Both the position numbers and the translations under genes were made by a program. Below are positions 14,329 through 20,189 of a DNA stretch of 20,189 nucleotides, piece by piece. The DNA comes from Gallispira sp964526435. GTDB taxonomy: Bacteria; Bacillota; Clostridia; Lachnospirales; CAG-274. The DNA lies in the NCBI GenBank assembly GCA_964526435.1, contig CAZGIC010000033.1, positions 1-20,189 of the forward strand, in the 5' to 3' direction. The number at the start of each line of letters is the position of its first letter. Position 1 is the stretch's first letter. The notes under the pieces were generated by a model that saw only the letters and a program-made list of their open reading frames with translations, did not search any database and was not told where the DNA came from.

Positions 14329-14357
14329 ATTATAAATGATTTTTGACATAATAACAA
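14329..14357 (-). promoter_or_regulatory. Promoter of the rae1-sigH operon
   Basis: On the minus strand TTGTTA (14357-14352) and TATAAT (14334-14329) are separated by 17 bp. The leader would be about 30 nt. Confidence 0.7.
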
Positions 14358-14456
14358 CTATTTTTTGCTTAAAATAATTTAAAATAAACTTAAGTTGTTT
14401 TAAAATAAGAACGAAAGATTTTATTAAAATTTTCAGAATAAAATTATAAATGCCTA

Positions 14457-14485
14457 TTGACAAAATAAGGATTATGGTGTATCCT
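14457..14485 (+). promoter_or_regulatory. Promoter of the feo operon
   Basis: TTGACA (14457-14462) and TATCCT (14480-14485) are separated by 17 bp. The predicted start is near 14491, directly in the first dyad of the 19-bp array. The leader to feoA is about 145 nt. Confidence 0.75.
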
Positions 14486-14486
14486 T

Positions 14487-14595
14487 AGAGTTAGAAATGA
14501 CTAACCAAGATAGTGAAATCTAATCTGGATAGTTAAACCTAATCTGAATAGAAACAGCTAATTCTGAAAGCTGATGCTAACTGTATATGCATTAA
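14487..14595 (+). promoter_or_regulatory. 19-bp-period array of TAG-N6-CTA dyads in the feo leader
   Basis: CTAA starts at 14501, 14520, 14539, 14558 and 14577, a spacing of exactly 19 bp each time. Units read CTAACCAAGATAGTGAAAT, CTAATCTGGATAGTTAAAC, CTAATCTGAATAGAAACAG, CTAATTCTGAAAGCTGATG and a weaker fifth. Across unit borders they form TTAG/ATAG-N6-CTAA dyads; the first, TTAGAAATGACTAA at 14491-14504, is perfect and covers the predicted transcription start. DtxR/IdeR-type iron repressors bind related TTAG...CTAA dyads, so an iron-responsive multi-site operator is the likely role (inference). The remaining 14596-14622 holds nothing obvious before the RBS. Confidence 0.7.
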
Positions 14596-14635
14596 GAATA
14601 GGCTTTAAAGTGTGTAACATTAAGGGGAGGATTTT

Positions 14636-14848
14636 ATGATGCCTTTAACATTTTGTCAGGTAGGAGAGGAAAACATTATCAAAAAAATCGGCGGCAAAGA
14701 TGAGGTAAAAAAACATCTTGAAACCCTTGGCTTTGTTGTCGGAGGAAGTGTTACTGTTGTTGCCACTATGGGTGGCAATGTTATTGTAAATATAAAAGAG
14801 TCACGGGTTGCTGTAAGCAAAGAAATGGCTAATAAAATTATGGTATAG
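14636..14848 (+). CDS. feoA: FeoA family ferrous iron transport accessory protein (first copy)
   Basis: 70 aa, a single SH3-like FeoA domain: LTFCQVGEENIIKKIGG, then LETLGFVVGGSVTVV and VNIKESRVAVSKEMANKI. FeoA proteins bind the cytoplasmic side of FeoB and are thought to tune its GTPase or transport activity. Two FeoA genes precede feoB here, a frequent arrangement in Clostridia. The strong RBS AGGGGAGG sits 5 nt before the ATG at 14636; a second ATG follows directly and is an alternative start. The next gene begins 9 bp downstream. Confidence 0.9.
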   Translation: MMPLTFCQVGEENIIKKIGGKDEVKKHLETLGFVVGGSVTVVATMGGNVIVNIKESRVAVSKEMANKIMV

Positions 14849-14857
14849 GAGGTTATT

Positions 14858-15085
14858 ATGAAAACTTTAAAGGAAGCTAAAGTAGGCGAAAGTCTTAAGG
14901 TTATTAAAATTACCGGAGAGGGTGCCACAAAAAGAAGAATAATGGATATGGGCATTACAAAAGGCGTTGATGTCTATGTAAGAAAGGTTGCTCCCTTGGG
15001 TGATCCTGTTGAGGTTACTGTGAGAGGCTATGAGCTTTCTATAAGAAAAGCCGATGCAGTTATGATACAGGTTGAAAATGCCTGA
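14858..15085 (+). CDS. feoA: FeoA family ferrous iron transport accessory protein (second copy)
   Basis: 75 aa, a complete FeoA domain. RRIMDMGITKGVDVYVRKVAPLGDPVEVTVRGYELSIRK is closer to the classical FeoA pattern (LLDMGLTPG...APLGDPVEI...RG..LSLRK) than the first copy, so this is probably the main FeoB partner and the first a divergent paralogue. RBS TAGGAGG overlaps the upstream stop codon. The gap to feoB is 48 bp, with its own RBS. Confidence 0.93.
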   Translation: MKTLKEAKVGESLKVIKITGEGATKRRIMDMGITKGVDVYVRKVAPLGDPVEVTVRGYELSIRKADAVMIQVENA

Positions 15086-15133
15086 AATAATTAAAATTTT
15101 ATTTTAATACATATTTAAAAGGAGGATTAATAA

Positions 15134-17509
15134 ATGAGCATTAAGATCGCACTTGCCGGCAATCCTAACTGCGGTAAGACTACTCTGTTTAATGCACTTA
15201 CAGGGTCTAACCAGTTTGTGGGTAACTGGCCCGGCGTAACGGTTGAGAAAAAGGAAGGTAGGCTTAAGTTTAACAATGATGTTACAATAATGGACTTACC
15301 GGGTATATATTCCCTTTCTCCATATACACTTGAAGAGGTTGTTGCAAGAACATACCTTATTAACGAAAGACCTGATGCAATATTAAATATTGTAGACGGT
15401 ACAAATCTTGAGAGAAATCTCTATTTAACAACTCAGCTTACTGAGCTTGGTATACCTGTTGTAATTGCCATTAATATGATGGACATTGTAAAAAAGGCAG
15501 GGGATAAAATAAATACGGATCAGCTTTCAAAACAGCTTGGCTGTAAGATAGTTGAAATCTCAGCTTTAAAGGGTACAGGTATTAAGGAAGCGGCAAATGA
15601 GGCTGTTAAGGCTGCAAATGAATCAAAGACTGTTCCTATGCATACATTCAGTGGAGAAACTGAACATGCAATTGCACATATTGAAGAGGCTATAAAGGGC
15701 AAAGTGCCTGCTGAGCAGGAAAGATGGTTTGCTATTAAAGTTTTTGAACGTGATGAAAAGGTTATGAGTCAGCTCAAACTTGATTCAAAAACTTCAGCTG
15801 ATATTGAAAAAATTGTTAAGGGTGTTGAAGATGAGCTTGATGACGACAGCGAAAGTATTATAACTAATGAAAGATATATATACATAGCTTCAATTCTTAA
15901 GGGATCTTATGTGAAGAAAGACAAGGGCTCTCTTACAACTTCAGATAAAATCGATAAGGTTGTTACAAACAGATTCCTTGCACTGCCTATATTTGCAGTA
16001 GTTATGTTTATAGTTTACTACATTTCAGTAACTACTGTAGGTTCATGGGTAACTGACTGGACAAATGACTGTCTTTTTGGTGACGGTTTCCATCTCTTTG
16101 GCAATGGTACTGCAGAATATGAAGAAGCTGCAGGAGAGTTTGACAGAGCTGACCAGATACTTGCTGCATGGGAAGAAGGAGAGGCAGTTGTTGATATAGT
16201 TGATGAAGAAGGCGAAGTAACAGAAATCGTTGAAATTACAGATGATGTTGTGGCTGAGGCAGAAGTAATTGCTGAAAATGAACCTGATCCTGCTGATTAC
16301 GGTATGTGGGTACCCGGTATCCCTGTAATTGTTGAAAATGGTCTTACAGCTGTAAACTGTGCTGACTGGTTACAGTCACTTATAATTGACGGTATTGTTG
16401 CCGGTGTTGGTGCTGTAATAGGTTTCGTTCCTCAGATGCTTGTTCTTTTCATATTCCTTGCATTCCTTGAATCATGCGGATATATGGCAAGAGTTGCATT
16501 CATAATGGACAGAATTTTCAGAAAGTTTGGTCTTTCAGGTAAGTCATTTATTCCTATGTTAATAGGTACAGGATGCGGTGTTCCCGGTGTTATGGCTTCA
16601 AGAACAATTGAAAGTGACAGGGACAGAAAGATGACAATAATGACAACTACTTTCATACCTTGCGGTGCTAAGCTTCCTATTATTGCCCTTATAGCAGGTG
16701 CTCTTTTTGACGGGGCATGGTGGGTAGCTCCAAGTGCTTACTTTGTAGGTATTGCTGCCATTATTATTTCAGGTATTATATTAAAGAAAACAAAGATGTT
16801 TGCAGGAGATCCTGCTCCTTTCGTTATGGAGCTTCCTGCATATCACTGGCCTACTGTTGGCAATGTTTTAAGAAGTATGTGGGAGAGAGGCTGGTCATTT
16901 ATTAAGAAGGCCGGTACAATCATATTGCTTTCTACAATTCTGGTATGGTTCTTATCAGGTTATGGCTTCGGAGAAAGCGGCTTTGGAGCTGTAGAGATGG
17001 AAGAAAGCCTCCTTGCTAATATTGGTAATTTGCTTTCATGGATATTTGCTCCTCTTGGCTTCGGCGACTGGAGAGCAACTGTTGCTTGTGTAACAGGCTT
17101 AATTGCAAAGGAAAATGTTGTTGGTACATTTGGTGTGCTTTATGGTTTTGCAGAAGTTGCAGAAGATGGTGCAGAAATCTGGGGTACACTTCAGGGTGCT
17201 TATACTCCTGTAGCAGGTTACGCATTCCTTGTGTTTAACCTTCTTTGTGCTCCTTGCTTTGCTGCAATGGGTGCTATTAAGAGAGAAATGAACTCTGCTA
17301 AGTGGTTCTGGTTTGCTATTGGTTATCAGTGCTTATTTGCTTATTGTTCTGCACTTGTAATTTATCAGATAGGTTCTGCAATTACAGGTTCAGTTAATGT
17401 TATCGGACTTATTGCTGCACTTATAATTGTTGCACTGGCACTTTACCTTTTATTCAGACCATATAAGGAAAGCTCAACATTTAAGAGCAAATTAAGTATT
17501 GAGGCTTAA
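15134..17509 (+). CDS. feoB: Ferrous iron transporter FeoB
   Basis: 791 aa. The N-terminal G domain is complete: G1 GNPNCGKT (9-16), G3 DLPG (54-57), G4 NMMD (114-117), G5 SALKG (143-147), with the switch segment NWPGVTVEKKEG. A helical GDI-like part follows to about residue 280, then a multi-pass membrane domain with two Gate motifs (FVPQMLVLFIFLAFLESCGY and the C-terminal counterpart near LLCAPCFAAMGAIKRE) and conserved GTGCGVPG and PCGAKLPI cysteines. It imports Fe2+ across the cytoplasmic membrane. Residues about 324-388, between the first and second membrane segments, form an unusually acidic insert with 24 Asp/Glu and one Arg. RBS AAAGGAGG lies before the ATG. It is coupled with the FeoA genes and the Cys-rich gene after it. 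Confidence 0.97.
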   Translation: MSIKIALAGNPNCGKTTLFNALTGSNQFVGNWPGVTVEKKEGRLKFNNDVTIMDLPGIYSLSPYTLEEVVARTYLINERPDAILNIVDGTNLERNLYLTTQLTELGIPVVIAINMMDIVKKAGDKINTDQLSKQLGCKIVEISALKGTGIKEAANEAVKAANESKTVPMHTFSGETEHAIAHIEEAIKGKVPAEQERWFAIKVFERDEKVMSQLKLDSKTSADIEKIVKGVEDELDDDSESIITNERYIYIASILKGSYVKKDKGSLTTSDKIDKVVTNRFLALPIFAVVMFIVYYISVTTVGSWVTDWTNDCLFGDGFHLFGNGTAEYEEAAGEFDRADQILAAWEEGEAVVDIVDEEGEVTEIVEITDDVVAEAEVIAENEPDPADYGMWVPGIPVIVENGLTAVNCADWLQSLIIDGIVAGVGAVIGFVPQMLVLFIFLAFLESCGYMARVAFIMDRIFRKFGLSGKSFIPMLIGTGCGVPGVMASRTIESDRDRKMTIMTTTFIPCGAKLPIIALIAGALFDGAWWVAPSAYFVGIAAIIISGIILKKTKMFAGDPAPFVMELPAYHWPTVGNVLRSMWERGWSFIKKAGTIILLSTILVWFLSGYGFGESGFGAVEMEESLLANIGNLLSWIFAPLGFGDWRATVACVTGLIAKENVVGTFGVLYGFAEVAEDGAEIWGTLQGAYTPVAGYAFLVFNLLCAPCFAAMGAIKREMNSAKWFWFAIGYQCLFAYCSALVIYQIGSAITGSVNVIGLIAALIIVALALYLLFRPYKESSTFKSKLSIEA

Positions 17510-17534
17510 TGAGAAATTTTAAAGGAGGAATTTT

Positions 17535-17684
17535 GTGGGTACATTTATTGTTGGTGCTATAGTTCTAATTGTTGTTGTACTTATAATAAGAAGTATGATT
17601 ATTAAAAAGAAAAAAGGCGGCGGAGGCTGTGGCTGCGGGTGTTCAGGCTGTGGTATGGCAGAAAGCTGTCATAGTAAAAAGTAG
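17535..17684 (+). CDS. FeoB-associated Cys-rich membrane protein
   Basis: 49 aa with a GTG start, 6 nt after the strong RBS AAAGGAGG (17521-17528). A single hydrophobic helix (GTFIVGAIVLIVVVLIIRS) is followed by a basic KKKK stretch and a Cys/Gly tail GGGGCGCGCSGCG, then SCHSKK. This is the pattern of the small proteins regularly encoded after feoB in Clostridia. Five cysteines and a His could hold Fe2+ or another metal at the cytoplasmic exit of FeoB (inference). The stop is TAG and a terminator follows 40 bp later. Confidence 0.88.
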   Translation: MGTFIVGAIVLIVVVLIIRSMIIKKKKGGGGCGCGCSGCGMAESCHSKK

Positions 17685-17722
17685 TCAGTTAATTCCTTTA
17701 AAATATAATTATTTACTTAATG

Positions 17723-17760
17723 AAAGAGAGTCTGTGTAATGCAGATTCTCTTTTCGATTT
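17723..17760 (+). terminator. Rho-independent terminator of the feo operon
   Basis: A 12-bp stem with one G-U pair (17723-17734 with 17742-17753) and a 7-nt loop is followed by TTTTCGATTTTT. Confidence 0.88.
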
Positions 17761-18037
17761 TTACTCCATTTTAAGTTAAGAGTTTATACAGACATTATTT
17801 ATTATGTGGAAAATTAACGGGAAGTTATACAGACAGAAGCATTAAGGGAATTATAAAATAACATGGAAATTTACTTAAAAAATTTGATATTGTAAAACGA
17901 GGTTGGTTTAGCAGATAGTTGTTGTGTTAACAGAGTAGAATTTATAAATGAAGCAGGCTTTTTTTACGATAAAATACCAGAATAATGATTTTAAAAAGAA
18001 TTTGAGAAAATTTTTTTTTGAAATTACGGTATAAAAC
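17761..18037. other. AT-rich intergenic stretch, no gene recognised
   Basis: This 277-bp stretch lies between the feo terminator and the rloA promoter. I see no RBS-start pair with a plausible ORF, no inverted repeat of note and no RNA motif. A short open frame near 17894-17986 (ending VEFINEAGFFYDKIPE) has no start signal and no family that I recognise. A run of nine T at 18011-18019 is present. Confidence 0.6.
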
Positions 18038-18066
18038 TTGACTTGACAATGAAATACTTATATAAT
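18038..18066 (+). promoter_or_regulatory. Promoter of the rloA-rloB pair
   Basis: TTGACT (18038-18043) and TATAAT (18061-18066) have 17 bp spacing. A better-looking TTGACA overlaps at 18043-18048 but is only 12 bp from the -10 box. RBS GGGAGG (18090-18095) lies 7 nt before the ATG at 18103. Confidence 0.75.
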
Positions 18067-18102
18067 AAAACTTAAACATAAAGTGATAGGGAGGAAGTAA
18101 CG

Positions 18103-19311
18103 ATGCTTTGTCAGTTTTCATTTCAGAATTACAAATCATATAAGTCAGAGACGACTTTTGATTTTCAGGCAACATCAATTCCGGAGTTTTCGGATTCCTT
18201 GATAACAAGTGACAAAGGCAGTGCACTTTTGCCGGTTGGTGTAATTTATGGACCAAATGGCGGAGGTAAATCAAATCTTTTATTTGCACTTTCATGTTTG
18301 ATTTCAACTGTAGTAAAGCCAATTTATGATCTTGAGAAAGGCAGACAAAAGTTGATTATCCAGCATAGGGCAAGCTGTAAGCCTTTTTTGTTTGATGAGG
18401 AATCCAGAACTCAACCGACTGAATTCGAAATTTACTTCAGGCAGGGAAAGAATGAATATCGCTATTATCTTTCTTTGTTTAATGATGAAATCGTATCAGA
18501 GGCTTTGTATTGGAGAGGAATTGGAGGTAAAAAAACAGGAACTGTTTTTGAAAGGGAACGGTCAAATATTACTCTTGGGGCAAAAATCAATAAGGCAAGT
18601 ATAAATAGGTCTGTAAATCCCAAAATGCCTTACCTTTCTTTCCTTGCAATTAATTATGATATACCGGTTATTGCTGAGGTTCAAAATTGGTTTGAGTCTT
18701 GTATTATTCTCAGCTATGCCAATCCTAATGTTGATAGTTTGATTATGATTTCAAGTGATGAAAAGTTACAGGAGCAGATCATTCATGCACTCAATGCTAT
18801 GGGTATTGATATGACAGGATATCGTTTAGATAAAGAAGAAAAGCGGTTGTACACGCAGCGAATTGTAGATGGCAAGCTCTATGAGCTGCGTTTTGAGGAT
18901 GAGTCAGATGGAACAAAGAAGTTGATTGCTGCACTTCCTGTGATTCTTTTGGCACTGCAGGAAGGACGGATGGTAATTATAGATGAGCTGGATGCAAAAC
19001 TTCATCCAAAGCTGCTTCGATATGTAATCGCTTTGTTTAAGAACAAAAAACTTAATACAAAGGGAGCACAACTTTTATTTACTTCACATGATATGACAAC
19101 AATGAAGAATACAGTATTTCGCAGGGATGAAATCTGGTTTGCTGCCGAAAATGAAAAGCATGAAAGTGAAATTTATTCTCTTTATGAAATACGGCGTGAG
19201 GATAATGAACGTGTAAATAGTACAGCTGCATATGACAAGCAATATTTGGAAGGAAGGTATGGTGCAGATCCCTATCTTTCAAATATGTTAACAGGAGGAG
19301 ATTGGGCATGA
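18103..19311 (+). CDS. rloA: AAA/ABC-type ATPase of a RloAB (AbiL-like) defence system
   Basis: 402 aa. The N-terminus MLCQFSFQNYKSYKSETTFDF resembles RecF/SMC-like ATPases. Walker A is GPNGGGKS (50-57), the signature-like segment is DESDGTKKLIAALP, Walker B with D-loop is MVIIDELDAKLHPKL, and the sensor His is in LLFTSHDMTTM. The fold matches AAA_21/OLD-type ATPases, which are paired with nuclease-like partners in anti-phage systems. The next gene encodes RloB and overlaps by 4 nt, the RloA-RloB arrangement also known as AbiLi-AbiLii. The ATPase probably senses infection or gates the RloB effector; this is inferred from the family. It has its own promoter and sits apart from other mobile genes. 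An ordinary RecF-like role is less likely because of the partner. Confidence 0.85.
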   Translation: MLCQFSFQNYKSYKSETTFDFQATSIPEFSDSLITSDKGSALLPVGVIYGPNGGGKSNLLFALSCLISTVVKPIYDLEKGRQKLIIQHRASCKPFLFDEESRTQPTEFEIYFRQGKNEYRYYLSLFNDEIVSEALYWRGIGGKKTGTVFERERSNITLGAKINKASINRSVNPKMPYLSFLAINYDIPVIAEVQNWFESCIILSYANPNVDSLIMISSDEKLQEQIIHALNAMGIDMTGYRLDKEEKRLYTQRIVDGKLYELRFEDESDGTKKLIAALPVILLALQEGRMVIIDELDAKLHPKLLRYVIALFKNKKLNTKGAQLLFTSHDMTTMKNTVFRRDEIWFAAENEKHESEIYSLYEIRREDNERVNSTAAYDKQYLEGRYGADPYLSNMLTGGDWA

Positions 19312-19985
19312 GCTTGAAGCCTCTGAAAAAAAGCGATTCTAAGAAGGGATGGATGAAAAAGCGTCGTGATAAAGTTATCCTGATTCAGCCGGAATATCAT
19401 TTGATTGTGACAGAAGGAACTAAGACTGAACCAAATTATTTTAATTCGGTTAAGGATGCTATTAATCACCAGTATCATGACAAGATCAAACTGGATGTTT
19501 TTGGGGAAGGGGATAATACGCTCAGCTTGTTTGAAAAGGCAAAAAATCGTGTAAAACAAAGCCTAAATGGTTATAAGCATGTGTGGTTAGTATTTGATAC
19601 TGATGATTTTCCAAAAGATCATATTAACAGGACAGCAGAACTTTGTGTGCAGAACAGTACTGCTGATATAGAATATCATGCAATTTGGTCAAATCAATGT
19701 ATTGAACTTTGGTATTTGCTGCATTTTAGCTACTTCCAATCTGATATTCATAGGCAGGATTACTTTACAAAACTTACGAAACATCTTAAAAGTATTGGTG
19801 CAGGAGAGTACACAAAGGGACGAGATGATATGTATGACATACTGAAGCCTTATATGGAAACAGCTATCTTCAATGCAAAGAAACTGGAGAATATTAATAA
19901 AAGGAAATCGCCTGCCAGTGCAGCCCCCGGAACCAAAGTGTATGAATTGATAGAGCTTCTTAAACCATATTTGCATGAATCATAA
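19308..19985 (+). CDS. rloB: RloB family Toprim-like protein (AbiLii-like effector)
   Basis: 225 aa from the ATG at 19308, which overlaps the rloA stop as ATGA and lies 7 nt after AGGAGGAG (19293-19300). A TTG at 19302 would sit almost on the RBS and was rejected. The Toprim-like acidic residues are in IVTEGTKTEPNYF (E36, E41) and VWLVFDTDDF (D97, D99, D100), and NQCIELWYLLHFSYF is the typical RloB helix. The protein is probably a metal-dependent nuclease activated through the ATPase encoded upstream, causing abortive infection; the exact target is not known for the family. No third gene follows: a strong terminator comes 62 bp later. Confidence 0.9.
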   Translation: MSLKPLKKSDSKKGWMKKRRDKVILIQPEYHLIVTEGTKTEPNYFNSVKDAINHQYHDKIKLDVFGEGDNTLSLFEKAKNRVKQSLNGYKHVWLVFDTDDFPKDHINRTAELCVQNSTADIEYHAIWSNQCIELWYLLHFSYFQSDIHRQDYFTKLTKHLKSIGAGEYTKGRDDMYDILKPYMETAIFNAKKLENINKRKSPASAAPGTKVYELIELLKPYLHES

Positions 19986-20047
19986 TAAAAATATAAAATG
20001 GTATATTGATTGTCAGGTGTTAGTGTTAAAATATTTTGATTACAAAC

Positions 20048-20099
20048 AAAAAGCTGCTGCAAAACAATTACTTTCAATTTGTTTTGCAACAGCTTTTTT
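20048..20099. terminator. Bidirectional terminator after rloB
   Basis: A 20-nt arm (20048-20067) pairs with 20079-20098 with one mismatch and an 11-nt loop. TTTTTT follows on the plus strand and CTTTTTGTTTG on the minus strand, so it also serves the convergent gene ending at 20143. Confidence 0.92.
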
Positions 20100-20142
20100 A
20101 ATTCAGTTACTTTTTAAAGATTAAGCCCTTTTACATACTATA

Positions 20143-20189
20143 TTAAACTTTAAGTATAGCACCTCTTGGGCATTCCTTTATACACTTAC
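20143..20189 (-). CDS. 3' end of a 4Fe-4S ferredoxin-domain protein (partial)
   Basis: The last 15 codons on the minus strand read KCIKECPRGAILKV followed by TAA. The Cys-x3-Cys-Pro pattern followed by xGAI is the end of a bacterial-type 4Fe-4S cluster motif. The rest of the gene lies beyond the window, so neither the size nor the enzyme (ferredoxin, RnfB-like or oxidoreductase subunit) can be told. Confidence 0.6.
   Translation of the reverse strand, partial: KCIKECPRGAILKV

Noticed and set aside
14378..14407. AT-rich near-palindrome around AACTTAAGTT upstream of feo
   Set aside because: The arms are offset by one base and consist mostly of A/T runs common in this DNA. It is too weak to call an operator.
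17894..17986. Possible gene relic (reading ...VEFINEAGFFYDKIPE)
   Set aside because: There is no start codon or RBS, only about 30 codons, and no family that I recognise.
18043..18066. TTGACA at 18043-18048 as the -35 box of rloA
   Set aside because: Only 12 bp separate it from TATAAT. The overlapping TTGACT at 18038 gives 17 bp.
19302..19307. TTG at 19302 as the start of rloB
   Set aside because: It lies 1-2 nt from the Shine-Dalgarno sequence. The ATG at 19308 has proper spacing and gives the usual 4-nt overlap.

Overview
The window looks like AT-rich chromosomal DNA of a Clostridia-type Firmicute, probably a plant-fibre-degrading gut Lachnospiraceae or Ruminococcus-like anaerobe. Supporting signs are strong Shine-Dalgarno sites before most genes, near-consensus SigA promoters, the rae1-sigH pair of the spore-former lineage, a FeoA-FeoA-FeoB-Cys-rich iron operon, and a secreted pectate lyase with a Thr/Glu linker and a type I dockerin. 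A 100-N gap flanked by identical 55-bp ends marks it as a short-read draft or metagenomic scaffold.

Layout. 1-366: a tandem array of a 138-bp, highly structured repeat. 419-1952: a glycerophosphodiester phosphodiesterase and an overlapping HAD-IIA phosphatase, followed by the out-of-frame tail of a lost aldo/keto reductase. 2081-2319: a MITE-like element with terminal inverted repeats and a row of hairpins. 2363-4657: a LysR regulator divergent from an acyltransferase and a SnoaL/NTF2-like protein, then the remnant of a second SnoaL-like copy. 4658-6613: NAD-dependent DNA ligase on the minus strand with its own promoter. 6837-9697: a polar amino acid ABC importer (lipoprotein, internal terminator, permease, ATPase) and a cytidylate-kinase-like protein. 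9699-9853: the false gap. 9848-10130: a second, degenerate copy of the MITE-like family. 10210-10878: manganese catalase (minus). 11119-13083: pectate lyase. 13145-14293: rae1-sigH (minus). 14457-17684: the feo ferrous iron uptake operon. 18103-19985: a RloA/RloB (AbiL-like) defence gene pair. 20143-20189: the 3' end of a ferredoxin-domain gene (minus).

How the genes work together. The importer genes form one transcription unit in which a hairpin after the lipoprotein gene probably lowers expression of the membrane parts. The feo genes form one unit, and an exact 19-bp-period array of TAG-N6-CTA dyads covers its transcription start and leader, which suggests iron-dependent control. RloA (SMC/ABC-like ATPase) and RloB (Toprim-like nuclease) share a 4-nt ATGA overlap and are a likely anti-phage module. 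I found no rRNA, tRNA, CRISPR array or intact transposase.

The points most worth a second look are the 19-bp array at feo, the two related hairpin-rich elements (one exactly at the assembly break), the perfect 138-bp cloverleaf array, and the paired palindromes before the pectate lyase gene.
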